Positions 39,577 through 48,696 of a stretch of 64,000 nt of DNA are shown here, one piece after another. Each line of letters opens with the position of its first letter. The stretch's first letter is position 1. The notes below the pieces were generated by a model, which worked only from the letters and a program-made list of their open reading frames with translations, did not search any database and was not told where the DNA came from. The position numbers were made by a program, and so were the translations under genes. Origin of the DNA: Bacteroidales bacterium (GTDB taxonomy: Bacteria; Bacteroidota; Bacteroidia; Bacteroidales; Prolixibacteraceae); NCBI GenBank assembly GCA_012729335.1, contig JAAYDJ010000025.1, forward strand, positions 60,422-124,421, written 5' to 3'.

Positions 39577-41298
39577 CTACCTTGCGACATTCACTTGCCG
39601 GGCATCTGCATCTCCGCCGATGTTCACTTTATAATCCGCATTCCACGCTTTGAGATGGATGTTCCGTGTGCGGGGGCCACTGATGGTAATGTACGCCTGC
39701 GGTGCCCCCGGAAAGGAAATCTCTTCGGTGGTGACCCCGCTGCTGTTGAAAAATTCGGCCGCCGGTTGTTCCCGGGTGATCAGGGTGACTCCCCTGAGGT
39801 GTACACCCCGGGCATCGGTGCAGGTCAGCCCCTTATCTGCTTCCATCAGGATCTGCTCGAGGACGATGTTCTCCAGGTTCATTTCGGGGAGCCCCTGGAG
39901 GAAAATAGCCTGCAGAGCTCCCTTGCAGGTGACCTCCCTGATGAAAATGTCCTTAAAACGGGGTGTTTCTTCGGTGACGGGCATGATTTCGGCTGTGACC
40001 TGCTGCCCTTCCCCCTCGAGCATTTCGGCCACCGATTTGCCTCCGTAATAGAGGTCGAAGGAGATGGCCTGGGTAGGAATATCGGTCATGCGGATATGGG
40101 AAATGTGGATGTTTTCGACAACCCCCCCGCGGCCCCGGTTGCTCTTGAAACGGAGCCCCACGTCGGTGCCGATAAAGGTACAGTTGGAAACGTGCATGTT
40201 TCTGACGCCTCCCGACATCTCACTGCCCACGGTGACGCCGCCATGACCATGGTACACCACACAATCCCTGATCACAATGTTCTCGCAGGGAATCCCTCTT
40301 TCACGGCCGTCGCGGTCCTTGCCCGACTTGATGCAGATGGCATCATCGCCCACATCAAAAGAGGAGGAGGTCAGCACCACATTCTTACACGACTCGATGT
40401 CGATACCGTCGCCGTTCTGTGAATACCAGGGATTTCTCACGGTGATGTTCCTGACGGTAAGGTCTTCGACCATCAGGGGGTGGATACACCAGGCCGGGGA
40501 GTTCTGGAAGGTAGGCCCGTCGAGGAGCACCCTTTTACTGGAAATGATGCTGACCATGACGGGGCGCAGAAAATCCCTGATGGCTTCAAATTCCTCGCGG
40601 GTGGTGAGGTGTGCCGGCACGTTCATGTCGGCTTCCTGGGCGGCCTTGCGAAACTGTTCCGAGGGGTACCATTCGTTTTTTTTGTCATTGAGGACCCCCC
40701 CGGAGGCCACCAGCTTCTTCCATTGGCTGTCGGTGAGTTTGCTTTTCTTTACGAACCGCCAGGCATCACCCGAACCATCCCATACTCCCTTTCCTGTGAG
40801 GGCCACGTTTTCAAGCTCTTTACCATACAGGGGGGAGATGCAGCGCCAGGTGTTCAGCCCCTCGAAGCTGGTCTCCACCAGGGGATAGAGTTCCTTGTCG
40901 GTGCTGAAAAGGATGAGGGCACCCTCCTGGGCGTGGAGTTCCAGATTGCTTTTAAGGCGTATGGGGCCGGTGAGCCATATCCCGGGAGGAATGATGACTT
41001 TTCCGCCGCCCCGGGAGGTGACGGCTTCAATGGCGGCGGCAAAAGCATCGCTGTTGAGGAACTGTCCGCCGCTGACCGCTCCGAAGTCGGCAAGCGACAC
41101 TGTCAGGGCTGGAATCCGGGGTTCTTCGACCCGGGGCATGGGAAATTCCACGCCTGTATAGGGGGAAGCGTCCCCGACGGCTTCCGGCCCCGGAAGGGAA
41201 CCAGGGGAGATGCTCCCGGTCGGTGTACAGTTGACCAGAAAGACCCCCAGAAGAAGGGCGCTCACCTTTGCGCTGAAAACCTGTTTTCTTGTCGTCAT
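39577..41298 (-). CDS. GH28 polygalacturonase
   Basis: A 573-residue right-handed beta-helix enzyme hydrolysing oligogalacturonides. GH28 active-site motifs are all present: 'QNGDGIDIESC' (NxD), 'VGDDAICIKSG' (DD), 'YHGHGGVTVGSEM' (GHG) and 'GLRFKSNRGRGG' (the RxK position). The N-terminus has a lipoprotein signal ('LLGVFLVNCTPTG'). It lies downstream of the CE8 gene with a 74-base gap and fits an exo-acting periplasmic enzyme. Confidence 0.95.
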   Translation of the reverse strand: MTTRKQVFSAKVSALLLGVFLVNCTPTGSISPGSLPGPEAVGDASPYTGVEFPMPRVEEPRIPALTVSLADFGAVSGGQFLNSDAFAAAIEAVTSRGGGKVIIPPGIWLTGPIRLKSNLELHAQEGALILFSTDKELYPLVETSFEGLNTWRCISPLYGKELENVALTGKGVWDGSGDAWRFVKKSKLTDSQWKKLVASGGVLNDKKNEWYPSEQFRKAAQEADMNVPAHLTTREEFEAIRDFLRPVMVSIISSKRVLLDGPTFQNSPAWCIHPLMVEDLTVRNITVRNPWYSQNGDGIDIESCKNVVLTSSSFDVGDDAICIKSGKDRDGRERGIPCENIVIRDCVVYHGHGGVTVGSEMSGGVRNMHVSNCTFIGTDVGLRFKSNRGRGGVVENIHISHIRMTDIPTQAISFDLYYGGKSVAEMLEGEGQQVTAEIMPVTEETPRFKDIFIREVTCKGALQAIFLQGLPEMNLENIVLEQILMEADKGLTCTDARGVHLRGVTLITREQPAAEFFNSSGVTTEEISFPGAPQAYITISGPRTRNIHLKAWNADYKVNIGGDADARQVNVAR

Positions 41299-41372
41299 AT
41301 GTGGATGTTTTTATATGCTATGCAGAAAATATCTTATTGAGCCGCTTTGGTTTCTCTCCTTGCTGCGGAGGT

Positions 41373-42350
41373 TCACTCTGATTCAATCCAGTCGCCGAGG
41401 ATTTTCTGGGGGGTATATTCTGCGGCCTCTTCCCGGGAGAGGAGGTGCATCCAGGGAACCCTTTCTCCGGTTGCGCCGGGGCCGGTATTGCCGTATTCGG
41501 CAAAGAAGGCCGTCTTTTCGGCCTCCGGTTTGTCCCAGTTGTGCCATCCTTCCGGTTTGACCAGGTTTCCCAGGTGGCAGCCGATGAAAACCGCCTGCCC
41601 GAAAGGGCGCCAGGGGCGGCCCAGGTAAAAGGAGGCTTCCGGGGCATCACCGGTCACCGTACATCCCACGAATACCAATCCGTGTTGGCGTCCCTCATTG
41701 GTGGAGGGCGCTGTGAGGTATCCCCCTTTTTTACAGTAAAGGGTGCAATTCTCAAAGAAGGCGGTGGCCCAGCCGAAAATGAAATCCACAGAACCTTCGA
41801 TATAGCACTCACGGTAATACTGGTGGCTCTCTTCCCCCTGTGGGTATAAGGTGTCCTGCCATCCCAGGAAGCGGCAGCGCGTGAACATCACCCGGTCGGC
41901 GGTCACCCTGACGGCCACCGCCTGCCCCACCGGCCCCGCGGAATTCTCAAAGGTGATGTTTTCGGCCCGGAACCCCTCCCCGAAGACAAAAAAGGTGGAG
42001 GAACCCGTGGTCCCCATCTCCTCCCCGAAGCGGTTCTTCTTTTGGGCGAAATCGTTCCAGGTGACCACGGTTTCGTTTCTGTTTTCCCCCAGGAGGGTGA
42101 TGTTGGTCTTGCTGGTGGCCAACACCAGCTTCTCCCTGTAGATTCCCCTTCTGACCAGTATGGTGGTCCTGTTTTTCCGGAAATCGGGGACCGCATCAAA
42201 GGCTTCCCCGATGGTACGGAAATCGCCGCTGCCGTCGGCGGCCACGATGAAGTCGGGGGCGACGGGCACCACCTGCTCCACGGTAGGCTGCCCGCTCATC
42301 TGCAGCCCCCCCGGAAGAAGCAGAATCAGCGTCACAAACGCTTTTGTCAT
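41373..42350 (-). CDS. pectin methylesterase (CE8)
   Basis: A 325-residue beta-helix esterase with a signal peptide from ATG 42350 (MTKAFVTLILLLPGGLQM). Catalytic residues are present: Gln/Asp in 'FLGWQDTLYPQG', Asp in 'EGSVDFIFGWATAFFE' and Arg in 'YLGRPWRPFGQAVF'. It removes methyl groups so that galacturonate can be cleaved by PL1 and GH28. The frame extends upstream to 42407 without support. Confidence 0.95.
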   Translation of the reverse strand: MTKAFVTLILLLPGGLQMSGQPTVEQVVPVAPDFIVAADGSGDFRTIGEAFDAVPDFRKNRTTILVRRGIYREKLVLATSKTNITLLGENRNETVVTWNDFAQKKNRFGEEMGTTGSSTFFVFGEGFRAENITFENSAGPVGQAVAVRVTADRVMFTRCRFLGWQDTLYPQGEESHQYYRECYIEGSVDFIFGWATAFFENCTLYCKKGGYLTAPSTNEGRQHGLVFVGCTVTGDAPEASFYLGRPWRPFGQAVFIGCHLGNLVKPEGWHNWDKPEAEKTAFFAEYGNTGPGATGERVPWMHLLSREEAAEYTPQKILGDWIESE

Positions 42351-42552
42351 CGTCCACACATTCTTTTTGTGATGGAAAGGAGTTGAATTTCGCATAGCAC
42401 CATGCAACTTTTATCGGTCACTTATTGGGGGTTTTACCACGGTTTTTGGGGGAAGGTGGTTTGCCACTGGTTGTATTTCTATGGTCTTCATCACGGACGG
42501 TCTTTCATGGGTTGTCATGCACTGGGATATTTAGGGAACGGTGTATTTCCGG

Positions 42553-44223
42553 TCATTCCGGGGTGATTCTGAACCAGTCGATATCGGCGGTTCCGGCGTC
42601 GTTGGTGTTTCCTTCCCGCAGGGCAAAGAAACCCACTTTGGCGCCGGTCCATCTTCCGGGTTGCGCGGTAAATTCAGGTCCGGCCGGGGTAAAGGTCACC
42701 CCGTCGCTGCTGTAACTGAACCGGCAGATGGCTCCCTGGCTCACCGATACCCGGAAGTAGATCTCCCCGTTGACCATTGCGGTGGTGAAGAGGTTTTCCT
42801 CAGGGGTATCCTTTTCTGCTTCAAGGCAACGGTTGACGACCACCGACAACTGGCCGTCGTGGTTTTCGAGGGCGATGTACTGGTAGTCGTCACCCATGAT
42901 GAGAAGGCCTGTTTTTTCAATTCCCTTGCGGGGGTGAAAGGTGAGGCGGGTGGTGGCGGTGAAGGTTTCGGCCGGGAATTTCTGCAGGAGCAGGTTGGGA
43001 ACGGCCCACAGATTACGGGCCCCTTCCGGGCGGGGGATGCAGTTCAGCCGGTAAAAGCCGAGGTTCCCGGAGGGGAAACCCCAGGTGATCTGCGGGTTGG
43101 CGTGCCATTGCCATTGCAGGCCCAGGGTGGGGGTGTTAAACTCGTCGTTTTCGGGGGGTGTGGCCTTGGGAAAGGTGCGGCCCACATCAGGTTTGGCATG
43201 GGTGGTAACCGGTTCACCGCAGTGATCTCCGTCGGGATCGCTGCCGATCACCGGCCAGTCGTCGACCCAGGTCATGGGATTGAGGTGGACCACCCGGCCA
43301 TAGGCCCCTTTATCCTGAAAATGAAGGAACCAGAATTCGCCGCGGGGGGTGTTGACCCATCCGCCCTGGTGGGGGCCGTTCACAGGGGAGTTGCCCCGGG
43401 CCATGACGGTCCGGGCTTCATAGGGTCCCCAGACATGGCGCGCACGCAGGACCAGTTGCCAGCCGTGGGTGACGCCCCCTGCCGGGGCAAAAAGGTAATA
43501 CCAGCCATTACGTTTGTAAAACTTGGGTCCTTCGACGGTAGGGTGTTGGGGATTTCCGTCGAAGACCATCACCGGCTGCCCGTAAAGGCGGGTTCCATCG
43601 GGGGCCATCCGGTCTACCATCAGTACACTTTTAATGCCGGCGCGGCTGCCTGCAAAGGCATAGGCCAGATAGGCACGGCCATCGTCATCCCACAACGGGG
43701 AGGGATCAATCAGCCCCTTTCCTCCTGCCACCAACACCGGCTCACTCCAGGGCCCCGCAGGATGGGAGGCTTTGGTGAGGTATATCCCGTGGTCAGGATC
43801 GGGAAAGTAGATGTAGAATTCCTGGTCATGGTATCTGATGCAGGGGGCCCATACCCCCTTCCCGTGTTGGGGTTGGTCAAAAAGGCTGCCGGGGGTGAGG
43901 CGGACCAGGGCATGGCCGATGAGCCTCCAGTTGACCAGGTCACGGCTGTGGAGCACAGGTAACCCCGGTACACAGTTGAAGGAGGAGGCCGTCATGTAAT
44001 AGTCGTCGCCTACCCTGACCACATCGGGGTCGGAGTAGTCGGCATGGAGGACCGGATTGCGGTAGGTGCCGTCGCCCTGGTCGGCCACCCACACCTGTGA
44101 TACTCCGGGGGATTTCCGGGGCCCTGTGCCTTCCTGGCTCCCGGCGGTCCCTGCTGAGGCCAGGACAAGAAAGGTACACCCTGCGGCGGCTATCCTGAAA
44201 TGCGTGCTTATTGACATATCCAT
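42553..44223 (-). CDS. GH43-family arabinofuranosidase/xylosidase-like enzyme
   Basis: A 556-residue protein: signal peptide, a five-bladed GH43 propeller from about residue 52 to 330, and a C-terminal beta-sandwich (DUF1349/GH43 C2-like). The catalytic base Asp is in 'HADYSDPDVVRVGDDYYM' and the acid Glu in 'TVEGPKFYKRNGWYYL'. The architecture suits removal of arabinose or xylose from pectin side chains; the exact specificity cannot be read from sequence. It lies within the pectin locus between the two CE8-containing genes. Confidence 0.9.
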   Translation of the reverse strand: MDMSISTHFRIAAAGCTFLVLASAGTAGSQEGTGPRKSPGVSQVWVADQGDGTYRNPVLHADYSDPDVVRVGDDYYMTASSFNCVPGLPVLHSRDLVNWRLIGHALVRLTPGSLFDQPQHGKGVWAPCIRYHDQEFYIYFPDPDHGIYLTKASHPAGPWSEPVLVAGGKGLIDPSPLWDDDGRAYLAYAFAGSRAGIKSVLMVDRMAPDGTRLYGQPVMVFDGNPQHPTVEGPKFYKRNGWYYLFAPAGGVTHGWQLVLRARHVWGPYEARTVMARGNSPVNGPHQGGWVNTPRGEFWFLHFQDKGAYGRVVHLNPMTWVDDWPVIGSDPDGDHCGEPVTTHAKPDVGRTFPKATPPENDEFNTPTLGLQWQWHANPQITWGFPSGNLGFYRLNCIPRPEGARNLWAVPNLLLQKFPAETFTATTRLTFHPRKGIEKTGLLIMGDDYQYIALENHDGQLSVVVNRCLEAEKDTPEENLFTTAMVNGEIYFRVSVSQGAICRFSYSSDGVTFTPAGPEFTAQPGRWTGAKVGFFALREGNTNDAGTADIDWFRITPE

Positions 44224-44280
44224 TTGTTTTTTCTCTTAAGCTCTTTCACGGGTGGGCTGATGGCGGGCCACACTCCATTC

Positions 44281-47200
44281 TCAGTGTTTGATGAACTTCC
44301 CTGAGTGCATGGTGCGATCGGCATCCTGCACCCTGAGCAGGTACATCCCCCCTCTCAGAAAGGAGACCCGCAGCGAGGGATTTTTGCTGCAAGGGCTGCT
44401 GTCGAACATTCTGGTTCCCGTGACCGACCAGATTTCCACCCGGTTGATGTCCGAAGGATGGCTGATGTGCAAGGTTTCCTCACCCGGAACGTAACGGAGT
44501 TTCAGGGGTTCCCTGCGAAGGGGGGTGAACGATGCGGCTGTGGTGGTTCCTTCCTTTACCTGTTCTTCGGTGATGGTCGCCACCAGGCTGTTGATATACA
44601 CCTCCAAATTGGGATACTTGCCATCCACGGAAGTGCTTTGTGCGTCGGTGGGGCTGTTTCTGTCGAGGTTATGGTCATCCTCCCAGGCGTCGGGCATGCC
44701 GTCGTTATCGGTATCGGTGGGAGCCGGCAGGGCGTTCAGAACAGGCCACCCTCCCACATGTTCCTGGGTGTCGATGATGCCGTTGATGCTGCCGTTGCCG
44801 CCGGTCATGAAGGTGGCGGTGCCGGTGGTGACATCCCTGATCACCCGCTTGTCGACGGTGTCACGGACCAGGCTGGCCCCGGCATAGGCAAGGACTTTCT
44901 CGTAGGCTTTCTCCGCGGTGTGGGTGGTGATCTCCCCGCCATCAAGGGGAGTGCTCAGACGCATGGCCGCCTTGTCGGCCGCTGACACCACCCCATAGCC
45001 GCTGTTGAACTGGTTGTAAACCCCGTAGGTCCAGTTGTCGGCAGTAGCCCTGGCAGAGGCGGTCAGGAGGTTGCCCTCGATGAAATACTTGCCCCAGATG
45101 TTGTAGGTGGCCAACCCGGAAACCAACTCCTTATCGATGGAGATAATCCGTTCCTTTTTGGTAGTGCCCGGGCCGGGCTTGTAAGTGCAGTTGATGATAT
45201 TGGCGTTCATTCCCTCGCCGCCGTAGCAGCTGTTGCCCACCCAGTTGTAGATGACGTTGTTGCGCAGGTCGACCAGGTCGGTCAGTGCAAAGGGGTCGCC
45301 ATCGACTTCGCCCAGGCGGGGGTTGCGGCTGTCGTGGTGGGCCAGCAGATTATGATGAAAGGAGGCTTTCCGGCCACCCCAGATGCCGCCATAACCATGC
45401 GATCCCTTTCCATGCACCGAATTACGCAGACTCTCGGCAATGACGCACCACTGCAGGGTGAAGTTTTCATTCTGGTAAAAGGAGACGCACTCATCGGTCG
45501 ACCAGCTCATGGAGCAGTGGTCAACGATGATGTTCTTGCGGAAACGGCCCCCCAGGGCATCCCCTTCCTGTTGGGCGGCGTCGCCCATCCGGAACCGGAG
45601 ATAGCGGATAATGACGTTGTCGGCATCGAGGAGAACAGGATAGTCGCGCAGGGTGATGCCGTCGCCGGGAGCCGTCTGGCCGGCGATGGTGACATCCCCT
45701 TTGGTGATCTTAAGTGCCGATTTGAGTTGTATGGTTCCGGAGACCTTAAAAAGGATGATCCGTGCGCCTGACTGGTTCAGGGCATAGCGCAACGATCCGG
45801 GATTAAGGTCATCATTCAGGTTGGTGACATAGAGCACCCTTCCCCCACGGCCGCCGGTGGTGTATTTGCCGTGGCCCTGGGCGCCCGGAAAGGCGGCCAG
45901 CAGGGGAGGTTCCGGAGTGGTGCCTCCCACGGTAAGCGTTCCTGCCCCTTCAAACCACTGCGGATGACTCTGGGCCGAATAGGTGCCCGCCTGCAGGGCG
46001 TGGCCGTTAAGCAGGCCCTCTGAGATCGTCACATGGGTTTGCAGGACCACCCTGGCCTCTCCGGTAAGGGAGAGGTCCAACGGCCCGCCTGCAGCCCCGG
46101 CATGGCTGAAAATCACCCTGTTCTTAAAACCGGCCTTAATTTTACCCTTACCGAAACTCAACGCTCCGTTTCCTTCCAGGTGGGTGACATACCGGTCATC
46201 GCCGGGATAACGGCTTCCCAGGCGGGTCACATCCCACATTCCCGAAAAGCCGCTGTTGAGGCCTGTCAGAAGTACTTTTCCAGCATTGGGTTTGTTGTTT
46301 TTACCGTTGTTGATGGCCGTGACGGTGCCATTCCCGGTGATGGGGCCGGCCAGGGTCATCGTGCTGCCGGCGGCATTGTCGCTCTCCATGACCAGGGAGA
46401 TGTTCCCTTCGACCGACAGGGGGGCGGTAAGGGTCATCCCGGTTCCTCCGGTGTTATACTTGATCACGGTTCCCTCCTCCAGGTGAAGGATACCCGTTGC
46501 CTGATGATTTCCACGGAGCCTCAGGGCGCCGCCGTTGCGGAAGATCACTTCCGCAGCCAGGGGGGTGGAGGTGGTCTCCATCTCCCTTTCGCAGAGGATG
46601 GTTTCCCCGGCCAGGGGCAGCAGGGCAGGAGCGTAGTTCCCGGGTTGGTCCCAGGCTGCACTCACGCTTCCTGTAAACTGGAATTGAGCCGGACGGCCCA
46701 CAATGACCTTACCGCTGCCCGACAGGACGTCAGGATGGGTGACCGCCGTGTATTCCCCGGGGGCTTGCAGGATTCCCCCCAGATAGAATTCGCTGGTGGT
46801 CAGGTCGCCATTCAGCTCCAGAAAACTGCCATCCGCGAGGGTCAGCCTGGCTTTGGCATAAAATGCCCCGCTGTGGCCTATCCTCAGGGTGGCTCCTGCA
46901 AAGACTTCCACTGGACCTTTTCCCAGCGCACCTTCATTTTGGGCTTCCAGGGTGCCCTCCCTGATCAGGAGAGGCCCCGAAAAGGCGGTGCTGTTGTTGG
47001 TCAGCGCAAGCACCCCTGCGCCACTCTTGACCAGGGGGTGGATGCCTGTGAGGGTGGCGGCCAGGGTCAGCCGGCCGGAGATTCCACAGACCAGGGTATC
47101 TTTCAGATGGATTCTTCCGGAAAGGGTGTCGTTCCCTCCGGCATGCAGGGTGGCCCGGTCTGCCGCCAGGTAGGTGACGGAGGCCTTTCCGCTGACGGTG

Positions 47201-48474
47201 ACCTGGGGATGGTTCTTCAGGTTCAGGTCGGCGGCGAAGGTTCCCGAGGCGGTCAGGGTGTAGGGCCCCCCGACGGTGGCGCTTTCCCCGGCCGCAGGAA
47301 TCCCCTCCGGATTCCAGTTGGCGGCCGCCAGCCAGTGGTCATCGACGCCCAGGCCCGCCCAGGTGTACTGTTTTACGAGGGGGCCACCTGCCGCCGGATC
47401 CCACTGGTCGGATCCTCCCAGGACTCTGAGTAGGGTGTAGCCGCTGGCTTCCTCCGGGGTGAGGGTCCGCAATCCTGCCCAGGCAGTGCGCCCGCCCATC
47501 GCGGCTCCCCCACCCGTATTCCCATATTCATACAGGTGAATGTCGGTGGTGGTGGCCACATAAGATCCCATCTCCTCCTCATTCATGACCTGGTCCCAAC
47601 CCCGGGGATCCACCTTTTCTGAAAGGTCGCAGTAGAGCCACGCCACCTTGGGGTAGTTGTGCCACGGCCGCCCCAGGAAAAAAAGACGGCCATCATCGCC
47701 GGCACGGGGACTGTTCAGGGCATAGGTGATGGTGCAATGGCTGAAGACGAATCCGTATGACTGGCTTTGGGGCGTTGAAGGAGCAGTGATCCAGCCACCT
47801 CCCCAGCTGCGTATTTCGCACTGGTCGAAAAAGGCGATGCCGTCACCATAAATATAGTCGGTACGCCCCGCGATCAGGCAGTGACTGAAATAGCTGCGGG
47901 CACCCGGTTTCCAGAAGTAAACCGTATCCTGGTACCCCAGGATGTTACAGTTGACGAAGACGGTCCTGTCGGCACGAATCGTCAGGGCTTGGGCCTGTCC
48001 CAAGGGCCCTGCCGTATTGCGGATGGTGAGGTTCTCAGCCCGGAACCCGGGTGCCAGGATGGTGAGCGTCGCCGAAGTAAGAAGATTATCGCCGCTCCAC
48101 AGGGCTGCATCCTCCTGAGGACATTTTCCCGCGGTGCAGTCATAGAGATGGTAGCTCAGGATGGTTTCGTCGCGGCTCTCCCCCAGCAGGGTCACGTTTT
48201 TTTTATCGGCCGGAACAATCAGCTTCTCGGTATCGTAAACCCCCCTTTTGATAAAAATGAGGGTGGCCCTGTCGCTGTATGAGGGCACCGCATCGATGGC
48301 CGCCTGCAGGGTGGTGAAATCGCCGCTGCCGTCGGCGGCCACGACAAAGTCGGGTTCCGCGCCTTCCCGTGAAACGGGCCTCCCCGGGAAATCCCCGGCC
48401 CTGATATCACCGGGCGCCGTACCGAAAACCGTGAGGAACATAACCACCACCAGAGATATGGATTGAATTCTCAT
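44281..48474 (-). CDS. bifunctional pectin methylesterase-pectate lyase (CE8-PL1) with T9SS sorting domain
   Basis: A 1397-residue secreted enzyme from ATG 48474 (signal peptide MRIQSISLVVVMFLTVFG). Residues ~40-365 are a CE8 esterase with 'ILGYQDTVYF', 'GRTDYIYGDGIAFF' and 'FLGRPWHNYPKVAWL'. Residues ~370-850 are Gly/Thr/Leu-rich beta-strand repeats resembling autotransporter-associated repeats ('SGPLLIREGTLEAQNEGALG'). Residues ~858-1245 are a PL1 pectate lyase ('FPGAQGHGKYTTGGRGGR', 'HHNLLAHHDSRNPRLGE' with the catalytic Arg). A thrombospondin type 3-like calcium linker follows ('DTDNDGMPDAWEDDHN'). The C-terminus is a type A T9SS signal ('LRGGMYLLRVQDADRTMHSG'). It would demethylate and cleave pectin at the cell surface. 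Confidence 0.93.
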   Translation of the reverse strand: MRIQSISLVVVMFLTVFGTAPGDIRAGDFPGRPVSREGAEPDFVVAADGSGDFTTLQAAIDAVPSYSDRATLIFIKRGVYDTEKLIVPADKKNVTLLGESRDETILSYHLYDCTAGKCPQEDAALWSGDNLLTSATLTILAPGFRAENLTIRNTAGPLGQAQALTIRADRTVFVNCNILGYQDTVYFWKPGARSYFSHCLIAGRTDYIYGDGIAFFDQCEIRSWGGGWITAPSTPQSQSYGFVFSHCTITYALNSPRAGDDGRLFFLGRPWHNYPKVAWLYCDLSEKVDPRGWDQVMNEEEMGSYVATTTDIHLYEYGNTGGGAAMGGRTAWAGLRTLTPEEASGYTLLRVLGGSDQWDPAAGGPLVKQYTWAGLGVDDHWLAAANWNPEGIPAAGESATVGGPYTLTASGTFAADLNLKNHPQVTVSGKASVTYLAADRATLHAGGNDTLSGRIHLKDTLVCGISGRLTLAATLTGIHPLVKSGAGVLALTNNSTAFSGPLLIREGTLEAQNEGALGKGPVEVFAGATLRIGHSGAFYAKARLTLADGSFLELNGDLTTSEFYLGGILQAPGEYTAVTHPDVLSGSGKVIVGRPAQFQFTGSVSAAWDQPGNYAPALLPLAGETILCEREMETTSTPLAAEVIFRNGGALRLRGNHQATGILHLEEGTVIKYNTGGTGMTLTAPLSVEGNISLVMESDNAAGSTMTLAGPITGNGTVTAINNGKNNKPNAGKVLLTGLNSGFSGMWDVTRLGSRYPGDDRYVTHLEGNGALSFGKGKIKAGFKNRVIFSHAGAAGGPLDLSLTGEARVVLQTHVTISEGLLNGHALQAGTYSAQSHPQWFEGAGTLTVGGTTPEPPLLAAFPGAQGHGKYTTGGRGGRVLYVTNLNDDLNPGSLRYALNQSGARIILFKVSGTIQLKSALKITKGDVTIAGQTAPGDGITLRDYPVLLDADNVIIRYLRFRMGDAAQQEGDALGGRFRKNIIVDHCSMSWSTDECVSFYQNENFTLQWCVIAESLRNSVHGKGSHGYGGIWGGRKASFHHNLLAHHDSRNPRLGEVDGDPFALTDLVDLRNNVIYNWVGNSCYGGEGMNANIINCTYKPGPGTTKKERIISIDKELVSGLATYNIWGKYFIEGNLLTASARATADNWTYGVYNQFNSGYGVVSAADKAAMRLSTPLDGGEITTHTAEKAYEKVLAYAGASLVRDTVDKRVIRDVTTGTATFMTGGNGSINGIIDTQEHVGGWPVLNALPAPTDTDNDGMPDAWEDDHNLDRNSPTDAQSTSVDGKYPNLEVYINSLVATITEEQVKEGTTTAASFTPLRREPLKLRYVPGEETLHISHPSDINRVEIWSVTGTRMFDSSPCSKNPSLRVSFLRGGMYLLRVQDADRTMHSGKFIKH

Positions 48475-48507
48475 GACATGATATTCTTTCAAACTTTATT
48501 TTTCATT

Positions 48508-48650
48508 GTTCAGCACTTTGATATCAGACTGCATTTTGGATAACACTCAGCACTTGGCATATCATTCAGCACTTGGGATATCACTCAGCACTTTGATATC
48601 AGACAGCATTTTGTTTATCGTTCAGCACTTTCTTTATTGTTCACCATTCT
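48508..48650. repeat. tandem repeat of 19-20 bp
   Basis: Seven or eight degenerate units of about 19-20 bases follow the pattern TCAGCACTTTGATATCAn, alternating with GACnGCATTTTGnnTAnCn. Units begin near 48509, 48526, 48547, 48566, 48585, 48602 and 48621. The block fills the 222-base gap between the PL1 stop (48697) and the start of the CE8-PL1 fusion (48474), so it would be transcribed within the operon. Confidence 0.85.
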
Positions 48651-48696
48651 AAAGCTTCGGTTAACTGCCGTTTCCGGCCCTGAAGAGCCCTGATCC

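Noticed and set aside
42394..42412. Possible fourth copy of the interspersed repeat (AGCACCATGCAACTTTTA)
   Set aside because: Only about 17 bases match one end of the element and the rest is absent, so chance cannot be excluded.
46033..47433. 466-codon frame antisense to the CE8-PL1 spacer
   Set aside because: Gly/Gln-rich shadow produced by the repeated beta-strand coding sequence.
48508..48650. CRISPR array
   Set aside because: Units are 19-20 bp, contiguous and degenerate, with no unique spacers and no cas genes.
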